Part shown: positions 21,739 through 34,630 of the stretch, piece by piece | Layout: each line of letters begins with the position of its first letter | Position numbering within the stretch: position 1 is the first letter of the stretch | Assembly: GCA_017590115.1 (NCBI GenBank) | Contig: JAGGNK010007115.1 | Location: 434,001 to 498,000 of the forward strand | Length of the DNA stretch: 64,000 nucleotides | Reading direction: 5' to 3' | DNA from: Montifringilla adamsi | Taxonomy: Eukaryota > Chordata > Aves > Passeriformes > Passeridae | Made by a program: the position numbers and the translations under genes | Notes under the pieces: model-generated | Databases searched by the model: none | Told to the model about the DNA's origin: nothing | Seen by the model: the letters and a program-made list of their open reading frames with translations, nothing else

Positions 21739-21935
21739 GGGCACTCCGCAGGGTACTCAGCAGGGCACTCGGCACTCGGCAGGGCACTGGCAGGGCACCG
21801 AGGAGGGCACTGAGCAGAGCACTCAGCAGGGCACTCAGCAGGGCACTGGCAGGGCACCCAGCAGGGCACTAGCAGGGCACTCGGCACCCAGCAGGGCACT
21901 GGCAGGGCACTGGCAGGGCACCCAGCAGGGCACCC
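21739..21935. repeat. 10-12 bp tandem repeat (AGCAGGGCACT type)
   Basis: About sixteen tandem variants of CAGGGCACT with GGCAG, AGCAG or CCCAGCAG linkers. Confidence 0.88.
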
Positions 21936-22788
21936 CGGCCCCGGAGCAGCCGCAGCCCCTCCCGGGGCAGTGCCAGCCGCAGCGGACCCGCAGCTCCCCA
22001 CCTTGTCCCGGCCCTGCGAGCTCCCCCGGCTGTGGCTCGGAGAAGCAGAAATGAGCTGGGAACCACTCAGGTGATGTCACATTTATCTAACAAGTTTCCA
22101 AATGAAAACTAGCATTTGGACTTACTGCATTCAGGCTCAAAATTTGATTACATTTTTCTACAGCTGTAAATCTGCTTTCCTTTCTGCAACATTATTATTA
22201 AAGCCAGTATTGAATTGGTGGTGTGATACGTAAAATTTCAATCCTGGCTTTGACATTCCAGGAAGTTAAAAACCAATTACAGTGTGTGCTTTGCCTCAGG
22301 ACAGAATGAATCATTGAACACAGCCACTTCACCGAGAGAAATTAAAGGCTGAAGCAGCAATGTGGGGAAGGTATTTCGTTAAAAATCAAAGGTCAATTAA
22401 AGAAAAACTAAGTCTATTTTATTTTTACTATTTTGCTTACATTTTCATTCCTTTCTGATGAACAGGGAGACAAAATAAACCTGCACTTGTATTTATCTGC
22501 CAGGTAATAAATCCGAGCTGAAGCTGGTTTCAGGAGCTGAGGGGAAACATTGAGGTGATAAAAACTCCCAATAACCAGCATTAATCTCACGGTAACGAAG
22601 CCAGCACAGCAATAGGGCAGCACCTGCTCTCCCCGCAGCACAGCAAGGGGGACCCGGGGGACAATGTCCCAGTCACTGTCACTCTGAGCCCACAGGGCCC
22701 CTTTCGGCCCGAGCTTGGCCGTGTCCCCCGGGGAAGGGCAGCGCCAACTGCAGAAGGTGTGGAAGAGGGCGCAGGGCAGGGGCCTGGA

Positions 22789-22881
22789 GCGCAAAGAGCT
22801 TCGTGTCCCTTCGTGTCCCGCAGAGCAAAGAGCTTTGTGTCCCTTCGTGTCCGGAGCGCAAAGATCTTCGTGTCCCGCAGC
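22789..22881. repeat. 37-bp repeat, about 2.5 copies
   Basis: CAAAGAGCTTCGTGTCCCTT and its variants recur three times, separated by CGTGTCCCGCAGAG-type linkers. Confidence 0.8.
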
Positions 22882-23091
22882 CGGCGCCTTCCGCGGGGTG
22901 GGCAGCAGGGCCCGGGACCGGCCCTACGATCCAAATCACCTCGTAAATCAGCGGAGCACCTGCCCAGCTCCGTCCCTGAGAGCTGCAGAGGGGGTGTCAC
23001 GGCCCATGAGCCCATCCAGCGCCGGGGGAATCGCCACCAAGCTCCTCCTGGCCAGGCGTGACAGGAGCTGCGAGCAGGGGTTCAGAGAGGA

Positions 23092-23127
23092 CTGTCCCCA
23101 GAGCTGTCCCCAGAGCTGTCCCCAGAG
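23092..23127. repeat. 12-bp perfect tandem repeat, 3 copies
   Basis: CTGTCCCCAGAG occurs three times in perfect succession. Confidence 0.9.
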
Positions 23128-26100
23128 CACGGGCGGGGCACTGGGCTCTCTCCAAGCTGCCGCAGGAGGTGCTGACCCCTCCTGTAACACAACAGATCGC
23201 TTGTACTCGCCTTGCTCGGCAGCAGCTTGTCAGCGCAGATGCCTTCAACACGAGCTCTAATAGATAATCCACACCTCGAAATGCAGTCTATCATCTGCTC
23301 GTTACCCTCAATAAATCATTCGCAAAATATTAAAGTGCTTCAAGACTGTCCCGGGGGCTCCAGAATTGCTTTGCGACACGCACACTGCGCCTGCTGCCGG
23401 AGCAAAGGGACTCAGGGCAGAGCCAGCAGCGTTGTTTATCCACAGCCTGGAGCACAGAGCTGGGGGCAGCAGGGGCGAGCCCCCGGCCCCGTTACCACTG
23501 CCCAGACAATCCGACCCCAGCCCTGGAAGCTCATTAAGGCTGTTGGGAAATGCGCCGGTTCTCCAGGGAGCCGGTTCCACGAGATTGCGAACGGGAGCGT
23601 TCTGCGGAGCGCGCGCCGCAGGGAGACAGCGGGCTAATGCATTCCCAGGCAATTTAGACTCATTTCAATAAAGCCGCAATTAGATGGCAGCAAATGGCGG
23701 GGAGAGCAGCTGCTCCACACCGGGACACCCAACACAACACGCCCTGGCGCTGCGCGACAGAGCGGGCACAGCGTGTCTGCGGGCTGGGAGCCACGGCTGG
23801 CCGGGCTGGGGGCGAGGGGATGCTCAGGAGCTGGGCTGCGAGTGCCAGCTGCCCCCTCATCCCACGGACCTGCCCCCAAGGAGCCCACTGCCCCAAACCT
23901 GCAGGAACAGCCCAGCGGGATGAAGGCCCACAGGTCTGGGAATTCACAGCCAGCCTCAAGCTGCAAAGCCACCGGCATCCATCACCTGGGGAGAGCCCCA
24001 CGAGGGGCTGGGCAGCTGAGCAAGGACAGGTGGAAGAGCTGGGAGGTCGCCCAGCACCTGAGCCCTTCACTCCCAGAGGTGTCCTGCAGCCCCAGCCCAG
24101 GCTGCTGCCCACCAGCTCCTGCCACACAGCAGCAGGAGGGGACACACTATGGACCCAGGTGCTGTGGGGTCAGGGGACCCCAGCCAGACCCTCAACCACC
24201 ATGGGAAGGGGCACAGGAGACCAGAAAGGAGACCCCCACATCTTCAAAAGCCCCTCAGGCCTCTCCTGCCCACAAGGTAGCCCAGCCCAAGGGGCTCCTC
24301 ATGGTCCCTTTCCCCCAGCATCCCCTGTTCCCCTGGCCTGGGGACCCACTGTAGAATGGTAAATCCACCTTGGAATCAGCCAGAGGCTGATGTCGCCATT
24401 TCTCATTAAAAGCTGGGTTTTTGCTCTACGATGGACTAGTTTTATGTTCCCATAAATTGCCAACAGTTAGCCAGATCCCCACAGAGCCAGGATCGATACC
24501 TGGCCGAGGGGAAAAAGTGCTGAGGAAGGAAAAGCAATACTCCAATTAGAGCAAAATTTAAGAGTCCAGGGGTAGGGGTGACAGTGCCTAATGTGTTACA
24601 ATTTATTGACAGCCTCCCAGAGTGTGGGTTTTGTTCTGGCTCTCAGAGGCAGGCAGGTGTCCCACCAGGCAGCAGCAGGGAGTCACACATCCACTCTATG
24701 CACCCAGTCCTGACTGGCACAGCCAGTGCCCAGTCCTGTGTGGTTTGGCATCTCCAGACAAACACAGGGTGTTCTTGGCTCCTCTGGTTCATCCATCAGC
24801 AGGGCAGCTCTGCTGGTGTCCCCTGAGCTGGCAGCAGCCACCCTACAGCCCACGGGACAGGTGACAGCCGACCAGGCTCTGGGGGCACAGGACCAAGGAC
24901 ACACCTGGCACGTCCCCACCAGTGCCCCTCAGGGACACAGCCCGTCCCCAGGGTGTCAGAAACCCGTGCCCAGCTCTGCAGTAGTCTAATCCCAGTTAAA
25001 CACAGCATAATCCCAGCCTGAGAGTGGCATCTGGGAGCCCCAAGGCTGGGCTCCCCTCCCGACCCCACTCCAAGCATTGCTGAGTCCTGCCCTGCCCTCC
25101 CCGTGCCCCAGGCGCTGCCCACGGACCCTCAGGAAGTGGGAGGCAGCAGAATTGACCACTCCAAGATCAGAGTTCTCAAGGGTTCTCCATGGACCTCGCA
25201 CCCCCCTCCCAGGTAGGCTGGGGGATGGCAGTGGGCTCTCTGCTAAACCCTGTGGCCAGAAAAACCCAGCTGGATTGGAGAAATGTTGGCAAATATAATA
25301 AACACAAGTACATTAACTCTAATTCTGCGAAGCCTTTGGCTATATTAATCTCTCTTTAATGTAATCACCTATAAATAAGTGATGACCCCATGATTTAATA
25401 GGACATCTGCCATCCCCATTTCTACACGAGCTGTGAAGCAGAGCCTCTGGTGCAGCCAGGGGTGGGACTCGTGTGCGGGACTGGCCAGGGCAGCAGCCAG
25501 CTCCTCAGCCCAGGGCTCAGCTCCAGCTCAGCACGCCCAGCAGGATGGATGGGAACATGGAAACACAGACCAAGGCTCCACGGCAGGGGCCGTGTATCCC
25601 CCAAGGCCCCGGGACCGTGTGGGCAAGGGTGATGCAGCACAGCTCTTGATAAACACCAACATCACCATTTCTGTAACCACCACCAGGCAAGGGGAGACCA
25701 GGACAGCCCATCTGGGGGTTTGGGGAACCAGGGGGATTCACTGACAGCTCCCCTTTGGTGAGCACATGGGGGTGATAATGCTGCTTATCTGGCAACAGTC
25801 CCCACCTGCAAAAATGTGCATGGAGGAGGAGAGAAAAAGAACCCTTAGAGTCAAAAATTGTGTTAAAAGGCAAGTTTGTGAAGCCCAGGCCAGCCCCTGA
25901 CACACTGATCCGAGGGCTCACTGGAGCAGGAGGATCTGAGTCCACACAGAGAGGGCTGCAGGCACAGGGGGCACGTCCTCTTCCATCCTCCTGCCCAGAG
26001 GAGACCCTGGGTGGGCAAAGCCTCCTGTGCCCCCTTTGCCCTGAGACTGGGCAGCTGGAGCAGCTCTCCCAGCCCAGGGTGGCTCATGCGAACACTCCAC

Positions 26101-26694
26101 CAAGGACAGAGGGTTTCCATTCAGCACCCAGCAGAGGCAGCCTGTCCTCCTCCTGCCTTGCTCCATCCTCATCCTCGCCGGGCTGGGGCAGGTGGCAGCA
26201 GGAGCAGCCCATCCACGCTCTCCTCTGCGTCTGGAGCCAGCACTGCACACCCTGCTAAAGGAAAAATAGTCTGTAATTAGGACAGAGCTGGAGGAGCTTC
26301 AAGCCCTCAGTGTCTGGTGGTGGCAGAAGCCCCTGAGGCCACCCCTTTGGCCCTGTTGAGGGCAGGGGGGGCCCGAGGGTCTCCTGGACGTGTGGGGATC
26401 TGGCTGGGGCTCTCCTGGCCCCAAATGCCACAGCACCTGGGTGCGTGTGTCCCTCCTGTCTGGAGCTTGGCCTCACTGTGGGCAGGGCTGGGGGCAGCAG
26501 GGGACTGCTCCGGCTCTGAGAAGCCCCTTCCCCGGGGGGGCTGACCCCGAGGTGAGGCACGGAGGGATGGCAGGAACACCCCCAGCTCTGCCTGAGCAGG
26601 GGTCAGCCACAGGAACCCGAGCACGCTGCCCTGGGGCTCGGGGACAAACCCACCGGCACGCGGCTCTGCGCAGGTGCCGCGCCCGCTGGGGCCG

Positions 26695-26758
26695 AGCACA
26701 CCTGGGCTGCAGCACACCTGGGCTGCAGCACACCTGGGCTGCAGCACACCTGGGCTGC
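26695..26758. repeat. 16-bp perfect tandem repeat, 4 copies
   Basis: GCACACCTGGGCTGCA repeats four times without a mismatch. Two more copies are at about 26927-26958, so the array is part of the larger 215-bp-period duplication. The CACACCTGGGCTG core also builds the minisatellite in SCNN1G intron 5. Confidence 0.92.
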
Positions 26759-26760
26759 AG

Positions 26761-27139
26761 CACCAGGGCAGCCCGGCACAGCCCTGCCCTGCCCAGCACC
26801 TGGGCCCCAGCCCGGCTCTGCCTCTGCCGCCCCAAAGGAGCCCCGGGGCACGCGGCGAAGCTCCCAAACCTGCGCCCCCGCCCCGGGCAGGGCAGGAACA
26901 CGGCCAGGCTGAAGGCTGCAGCCTCAGCACACCTGGGCTGCAGCACACCTGGGCTGCAGGGGTGTGGAGAGAGAACACCAGGGCAGCCCGGCACAGCCCT
27001 GCCCTGCCCAGCACCTGGGCCCCAGCCCGGCTCTGCCTCTGCCGCCCCAAAGGAGCCCCGGGGCACGCGGCGAAGCTCCCAAACCTGCGCCCCCGCCCCG
27101 GGCAGGGCAGGAACACGGCCAGGCTGAAGGCTGCAGCCT
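26761..27139. repeat. 164-bp identical direct repeat, period 215 bp
   Basis: 26761-26924 and 26976-27139 are identical base for base by my reading, separated by 51 bp containing two more 16-bp units and GGGTGTGGAGAGAGAA. The duplication ends about 35-40 bp from the polyadenylation signals predicted for USP31 on the minus strand. Confidence 0.93.
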
Positions 27140-27176
27140 GGAAAAACGCTCACTCAGGCAGGATGCCTGTAATAAA

Positions 27177-27192
27177 TTTATTGTATTTTATT
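27177..27192 (-). terminator. USP31: Two minus-strand AATAAA polyadenylation signals (USP31)
   Basis: TTTATT on the plus strand at 27177-27182 and 27187-27192 reads as AATAAA on the minus strand. They lie at the point where AT-rich, UTR-like sequence changes to GC-rich repeats, so they plausibly end the USP31 mRNA near 27155-27165. An earlier minus-strand AATAAA at 29005-29010 could give a shorter form. Confidence 0.5.
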
Positions 27193-28131
27193 ATATATTC
27201 CCCTTTTTGCACTTAATTCCAATTCCTCATATTCAAACTCTTCTTTCTGAAAGAAAATGATTTTTAACATAAAAATATAAATTCTGCATATTAAAAGTGC
27301 ATACACCTCGAATAATAAAACATACAAATAAATAATAAAAGGCATTGACACAGTCTCATGCAGTTGTCCTCAAATAATTTAAAATTTATGGTACAATGTT
27401 CAACCCCAAGTAGACAGCCTGCTTTCCAATTACTGTACAGGTCAAAAACATTAAAATACAGAGGAGAATATCAAAGATGTGGGAAAGCCCCACGTCCCTG
27501 TACCAGGTACAGTGATGTGACATGCAGTTTGAGAACTGTAGATATTCCAGTGTAAAACCTGACATTGTGTCCAGAAGAGAAATTGCATTTGCAACAGGAC
27601 TTAAAATTCAATTTTAACCAATGGTGAGGCACAGGTGGTGAGCAAATCTGTACAAATTCATACTTGGAAGGCCACAGGACAACAGCAGAGCCACTGGTGG
27701 CCTGGATTCCCTTGTGTTACCCTACCCAAGGCAGTGTAGCACCTCCAGAGGGGTTATTGCACTCACAAATGGCACACGAGCCTGAGGCCAGCACGTGTGC
27801 ACTGCAGGGCTGGGTGAGCCAGGACTGGTGGTTAGGCTTAGTTTTAATCTGTGTCTTTTAAAAAACACTATTTGCAGATAAATTGAGTGCTATCACCTTT
27901 TTAAAAAATAGAGTCCCTAAGCCTTTAGATCTAACACAGACATTGTACAAGTCTTCAGGTGCTTTTCTTTTACAAAATAAAGCTCTTAACAGTAACTGCT
28001 TTACAATGCTTTTGTTGAGAAAACCATGTAGGACTTTCATCTCACCACAGATTAAAACTAAATTTCAGTTCCCTCCACAGGTATCATTAGATACTGCCAA
28101 ATTCTTTTGGATTAGTAGGCAAATGACAAAT

Positions 28132-28286
28132 ATTTAAATAAAAAAAAACCAAACCAAACTAAAATTTTAAAAAATTAAAAAAAAAAAAAACACAACACCC
28201 AACAGTGATTTAAAAAAAAAACCAAACCAAACTAAAATTTAAAAAAAAATTAAGAAAAAAACCACAAAACAACACCCAACAGTGAA
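28132..28286. repeat. About 77-bp A-rich tandem duplication
   Basis: Two copies each contain AACCAAACCAAACTAAAATT, an A-run and ACAACACCCAACAGTGA. They lie inside the presumed USP31 3' UTR and read as T-rich on the transcript strand. Confidence 0.85.
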
Positions 28287-31200
28287 ATTATCTGGAATGT
28301 TGTTTCCACACTCTCTCCATGCCAGCTGACCAAGGGGAGGGCACCAAGCTGCAGGGCAGAGCCAGGAGCAGTCCTGGGGCCAGCAGCACACGGGGCTGCC
28401 CAGAGGACACGGCCCAGACGCCAGGAGCACGGCACAGCCACAGCCCAGGGCCCCCAGGCAGGCAGGCAGAGCCCCAGGAGCAGCAGAGGCCAGCAGGGAC
28501 CGCTCCCCTCTCGAGGACACCCCGGCAGCTCTGCGTGCCCCGTCACAGCCCCTCGCTCTGCACGCACAGCAGGCTGCACACAGAACCCTGAGCAGGCGCC
28601 CTGCTAACAGAAGGAAAAACGACACAAAACAGAACTCAGTTTGTTCTCATTTCCCTGCTCCAATCCCTCGAACCTTACGTTACGCTCCAGCCTTGTCAGT
28701 AACGCGGAATCCTGCAAAGGAAAGAGCCAAAGATGTGCAAAGGAAGCAGGGCCCAGGGACATGCTCCTGTGTCCAGCAGCAGCTGCACCAGCTCCAGAGC
28801 CACGCTGGGCTGAGGCTTGCATAGTTAGGAGGGACATGCAGGGGACAGCACGGCCATGCAAGCTGCCTGGCACCGAGGAAAGTGGTTGGGCATGCTCAAG
28901 TTTCAGCTTCAGGAAGCAAAAGCCCTGCAGCGACGGCGCACGAGGGCACTTGCAGTGGGAGAAGTGCAATTAAGCTGCTAGCTTTCTATCCTAAGCATCT
29001 TGCTTTTATTAATTCATATTTGATAAGTGTGAAAGGGTTAACAATTTACACACCCAAAGTGAGACACAAGTTACAGAGAACTGCAGGCACCAAATTGTCT
29101 ATCAAATGTGATTAATACAAATAAAAGGTGCCTCTTCAATACACGTCATCGAAAATGTGCTTATAACTTGAATACTACTAAACACTGTCCAAAAGACACA
29201 GCCCAAAAAGGGTAAAAAAAAAGTCTCTAGGTGACTCCTGCAGGAATTGAGCACTGGAATGAAGGCGCTGCTCTCCTGCGCCCAGGGGGGCAATTCCAGG
29301 AGCAGGAGCAAGTGGCAGACGAGGGACGTGGGGTGAAATGCAAGTCACACGCTGGCACAGGCACCTCCAACCCAAAACCAAGTGGAAACACACTGCCTGA
29401 ACACCTGCTTTGCCTTGGAGCTCACCTGTCTGGGAGCAGGGACACTGCTGGGCCTCCCCCTTCCCAGGCATTTCCCATCACCATGAGGCATACCTTTGCT
29501 TCCAAAACCTCGGCAGAAGGTCCCAGACCCCACCATCCCCAGACAGGCAGGGCAGGGCAGACCTGGCAGCAGCTGCTCCCACCACACTCAGATGCCCATG
29601 AGACTTCCAGGCCCTACGTGCCACCAGCCAGGGGAGGCAGAGGTCCCTGGGCAGCAGCAGCCTCTGAGAGATGGCAGAGCCCACCTCCCCCACAGCCATG
29701 AGTGCTTCTGATGGCCAACAGGAACTTTAAGACATGACCATGTAAATGCAGCTGCTCCAGAACAGCCTCAAGCCATTGCTGCTTGAAGGATCCATATGCA
29801 AAGCCACGGTGGTGTTGGCATCTAGGACTTGGCAGATCCCTCTCTCGAGTGTTCCCTGGTACCATGCCACATCCTGGCAGCTGGACAACACAATACCATG
29901 GACAGGAGTTCCTACACATGAAAGGGACAAGAGAGAAGTCTGCTTTAAAGCAAGGAGAGAAGACTGACGATTTTTCCCCAAATCCCTTTAAGTAGGGCCT
30001 GTAATAACCTACATTCCATTTCAGAAACATCTATCCTACTTCACTGCCAGAGTCATGACTGTAACAGCAACAAGGCTTTGATGACACTCCCAGTGAACGG
30101 TGTTTCCCAGACCCACACCCTTCAACCCTCTCCTGTGCAAGGAAGCTCGTCTATGCTGGAGCTGTGTGCCACTGACAAGCAGAGGTGTGCAGCGGCAGGA
30201 GTGCTGCTCCCAGGGCCTGCTACAGACACAGACACGAGCATGGTGTCTGTGTGTCCCCACAGGCTCACTCACACGCTTCCACGCTTGGCCCAGCGTGGCT
30301 TACATCCCACAGGAACTCCGGTGTGCCCTGGTGAGTCAAACCACTTTGCCTGAGGACACCCCAAGCCAAGCCCTGGTGAGCAGAAAGCCCAGCAGGGAGG
30401 AGCAGCAGCCCACCTGCTCAGAGACGAGGGGCCTGTCGGGGCAGCCCCCGCTGCCCACTCGCACTCCTCTGCAGGGCACGGAGCCCGGGCACAGAGCTGC
30501 TGTTCCAGAGGGACAGAAATCCAGCCTGGCTGCATGGAGAGAGCAGACAGTGCTGGAGCTGGCAGCAATAGCATCAGGAATTATGGAGAACGTGCAGAAA
30601 GAGAGTGAGATTGGCATCTCATGGGATTGCAGAGGTTCAATTACTATTATCAGCTGCCGGAATACCAGGACCTCCATCTCCCTCCTACCCAAATGAGAGC
30701 TCCAAGGACCACTGTCTTGCTACAGATACCAACACCGAACTGGTGTTCAGCTAAAACGTGGGTTTGGACATGGCTTCAAATTCCCTTCAGTCACACATGC
30801 AGCACAGGAGCAAAACCACCTCAAAACCCACACACCAGCTTCCAGTTTAAACTCCTTCAGTGAACGGTGACATGAAAAAAAAATGTCATTTGATAAAAAT
30901 AACCTTTCACAAACGTCCATGGCAAAATGCACAGAAAGTAGTTCTGTCTATTAAAAGATCCCAAACCAAGTCAGCGTAAGCCACCGGAATTACATTCTTG
31001 CTAGAAGAGTTGTTACAAGAGAAGAGCCAAGACAGTGTAAGACCTTAATACAGATAAAACCTTAAACAAATACTTCAACATCAACATTTCAGGGAGTAAT
31101 TTAAGTACTGCAATGTGAAGCAAGTCTTATCTGCTCTGCTGGATATAACAGAAAATAATCCAAGAATAATCCAAGTCGTACATTTTAGAAGCAAGCAATG

Positions 31201-33089
31201 CAATCTTTGCTTCTTGTTGCTGCAATAAATGAGACTGACACAATGCCTGGGCGAAGGAATGCACTGAGGGGTCGGTCATGTCTGGGGGGGAACAGTCAGG
31301 GCATTACACCTGCAGGCTGTGGCACTGCTGGAGCACGTGAAGGGGATGCAGCAGGACATCACCAGGACACTGCAAGGGTTGCAGGCAGGTGGGCATGCAC
31401 CTGCACGGCAGGTGGGCTCATCCCCACACACTGACCCCAGCTCAATGCACTCCCAGCTGAGCCCCACACACACCAGGAGCCAGCTACCCCCAACCCTTCC
31501 CTCCCAAGCTTGCTGCAGGTGTGTGGTGAGCAGAAAACTGAGCAGCAAGGCGTCCTGGGGACAAGGCTGCCTGCAGGGCAAGCAGGACCTCAGCAAGGGA
31601 GGTGGCAGAGGCCAGTTTGTTATGCTGATGGGACAGAGCACACACGTCCCTGGCCCCAAGCTCTGCCACTGGACTGGACAGGCACAGACCTCGCTCAGCT
31701 GAGAGCGTGCCCAGCACATTGCCCAGCTTGTCACAACCTACACAGGCTGTGGACATAAAGGATATGCAGCACATCAATAAAAACTCATGGAATTAAAAAA
31801 AAAATAATTACACCACATATATGTAAAAGGACTTAAGAAATCCACCTTAAGAGGAACCTTACAGAACTTGAGGAATCTCCCCTGCAAGAAGGGCATGTAA
31901 ACAAAGACATCAGTAGATGTAGTGTTTTGACCCTGATGGAGGCTGTCGTCAAAACAAGAAGGGGAACCTTCCACTGAGGGACATGTGGCAGCCAGACCCA
32001 TGGGGAGGGGACGAGCATGCCAGAGGGAAGAATGTACAGCACTCTGGGGAACAGGAAAACTGCCCCTCCAACCCACACAAAGGGGCCTGTCAAAGCATGC
32101 TCAGAGAGGGCAGGATGACACTTGATCTAAACAACACCCCTAGAGATAATGGAGGCTTAATTACACCACTAGGATAAGGGTCTGAGCACACTAGGAAATG
32201 CTTCCCAGGAGTTTGAACAGGGGCATCCTGACAGCATCATGGCCATCCAAGTGTGTGGATGTAACTCTCCCATGGCACTGCCTCCACAGGACGAGCTGGC
32301 CAGCAGCTGCTGCCCAGGGATTTCTTCTGTTGTTTAGTAGAGCATTTCAGAAGAAAGTAGTGAAACAGGACAGGCTAGAGGTTGCCTTAGGTATGGACAA
32401 AGCAAAACTCTTCACAGACACAGCAACAAAAACTGCAGGTTACATTTCAAACTTCCTGCTGTTGGAATGCAAAAACGAAATCTATTACACAGACGGGCAC
32501 AGAGACACACAGGTACCTTTCTGTCCGTCACTAATGCTAGTCCCTCCTATACTGGCTGAGTATATACCTGAGAAACAACATTAGTGTTGAAATATTGCCC
32601 TTTAGAAAGCTTGGAAATGGAGGGGAGCAGGGACAGGGAGTTGAGAGCAGAAAGAAGCGACAGTCTCTCCAGTTTCCTTCGCATCCTCCACAGCTCAGAA
32701 CAAGGCCATACACCAGTGTGGACACAGCCCACTCAGAACAGGACCAAAGGAATATCAGTTCACAGCTCTACAAAGCACACCAGTGTCAGTACAACGGGGG
32801 GGGTCAGGTCCCAACCCTCAAATCTGAAGAAAGTTGTTGCACTTTCGACAGAAACTCCTGTACAAGTGCTATGGGACAGCTGCATTCATGTTCAACAACG
32901 ACTCCAGCTAGGCTACTTGCACCAGTGCTGGCTGCCTGTGGCTATTTGGTTTGATGGCAGAATCAAAGGCGCTTTAACAACTTGCAGTTAACTTCTCCTC
33001 AAAACATACATTAGGCACATGAACAAAAAACAAGAGCTCAGAATAAATTAGCTTCTCAGCAGAAGAAAAGACACCTGGATTGCAGCATT

Positions 33090-34630
33090 TCACTGAGGTT
33101 CCAGAGAAGGCCGTACAGACACCTGCATGCTGGAAGGTATTTTTTTCAGCGGCTTGTCAGCAGACTGCTTGCCACTGGAAGGAGGAGACTGGACTCCGGG
33201 ATCTAGCTGGGAAGACTTGGACTTGCGACTGGATAGCAGAGAATGTTTGTTAGATGTGGCATCTTTTGAGACAAGTTTTTCTTTTGTAGTAATGTTGGCA
33301 TTGGTTTGAGAGGCTGGTGGGACACCACCTTTCTCCGGTTTGTCCTCCAGCACATTTTTACTGCCTGACTTGGAACTGACACTCCCTGTCTTTTTTGAAA
33401 GCATTGTTGTCTTCCCCAGGTCTGCCGACCTCCGTGTCTCCTTCTGCCTTAAGGCTGATTTAAAGAAAGACAAACCCTTCTCTTCTGACTTGCTGTCCCT
33501 CTTCAGGCCAGAACGCGCCCCGACGTTCGGGGAGCGCAGGTTGGCCATGGAGGAGCTGCGCACGTGCTTGCTGTCCACCGCCCTGCTGTCACTCCGGGAG
33601 TGGCTGATCCGTGGGGAGCTGGTCCTGGAGCTGCTGGTAACGCTCGCTTTATCCGACCCCAGACTGACCTTGGAGCCCTCCCTGCTGAGGCTGCGCTCGG
33701 CAGTCCGGCTCTTCCCAGAGGAAGAGCCCTTAGTCAATGAGCCTGACGGGGTTTTCTTGGCAGCCGTGGAGGATGGAGAAGAACCTGACTTCTGCTTCTG
33801 TGGAGCTGAAGGGACAGATGCCTCCAGGGCCTTTGTGCTGTGGTCCTTCCTAGCCTGCGTGGGAGCAGGAGACCCGTGTCGCCCGCTGACCCTAGAGGAG
33901 TCTGTCTTACTTCTAGACCGGGAAGCTTTCTGAGAACTCTTCAGTGGAGGAGAAGAGTGAGAGACTTTGGTCTCTTGGGTAGCTAAGACTGTCCTTCCCT
34001 TCCTCAAACTTTTGTCTGGCTCAGAAGCTCCTTTGGAGCTGTGACCCTTCTTAGGGGTATCATGTGCCTTCTCTGCAGCCAGCCCCGTCCCAGCTGGGGC
34101 TTTCACCTCCTTCACTGGGGAGCTGTCCACAGAGTCACTCTGGTCAACAAAGGCAATTTGATTGTTGTTATCAAAGGGGTCCAGAGCAGGGTGATTCCTG
34201 TCTGGCTGCACAGAGCTTTTACCATACCCATCTGAAAGGTCTGAGCTAGATGTCCTTACAACGGACTCTTCCCTGAACGCCCCTTCCATGACAGCCAAAG
34301 GGGCTCTGCGAGCTGTCCTGTGCTCCCGCCGGCTGCTGTCACAGGGCTCCAAGTAGCTGCTAGAGAGATTCCTCAGGCTGCCAAAGCACGAGGTGGAAAC
34401 TTTATCGTCAGCAGCTTCCCCAATCTTCTCCAGAGTGGAAGCAGAGGTATGTACTGGGGAGTCTCCAGAGAAGCGCGACGGGGAGTTGGAGCGGAACTGC
34501 AGTTTTGCAGAGAGTGACCACGAGGGCCTGACACCATTTTCACTCACTGCCAGAGGGCTGGTGACAGAGGATCTGGATGACAAGCTCTGACGCTGGACAC
34601 TCCTTACAAATGGTCGAGTTGAAAATCCTC
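33090..34630 (-). CDS. USP31: USP31 exon 16 (Ser-rich C-terminal tail, stop)
   Basis: Encodes residues about 832-1344, from GGFSTRPFVRSVQRQSLSSR to the end at SLEPQ, with TGA as plus-strand TCA at 33090-33092. It is rich in Ser, Lys and Pro with basic SRSK/RKGR patches and is predicted disordered. Conserved blocks match human USP31, for example DNNNQIAFVDQSDSVDSSPV and GLSFFKSALRQKETRRS. The acceptor is TCTCTGCAG at 34631. Confidence 0.96.

Larger units (their letters stand above)
10590..27155. other. Intergenic region between convergent HS3ST2 and USP31 (no gene seen)
   Basis: About 16.6 kb without a recognisable protein or RNA gene. It is a mosaic of GC-rich sequence, many tandem repeats (listed individually), and AT-rich islands at about 10860-11350, 12490-12560, 14090-14240, 14960-15090, 17110-17480, 18570-18800, 19310-19540, 20190-20380, 21330-21500, 22060-22600, 23200-23350 and 25270-25440. 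Long open frames here are by-products of GC-rich or repetitive DNA. Confidence 0.75.
27160..33089 (-). other. USP31: Probable USP31 3' UTR (about 5.9 kb)
   Basis: Downstream of the USP31 stop codon the sequence stays moderately AT-rich with no gene, no introns I can support and few minisatellites, until the polyadenylation signals near 27180. A long 3' UTR matches my recollection of mammalian USP31. The open frames on either strand are short and unlike known proteins. The extent is an inference. Confidence 0.5.

Noticed and set aside
26307..27153. Open frames of 220-270 codons on both strands
   Set aside because: Created by the 215-bp-period duplication and GC-rich sequence; the apparent repeated protein simply mirrors the DNA repeat.
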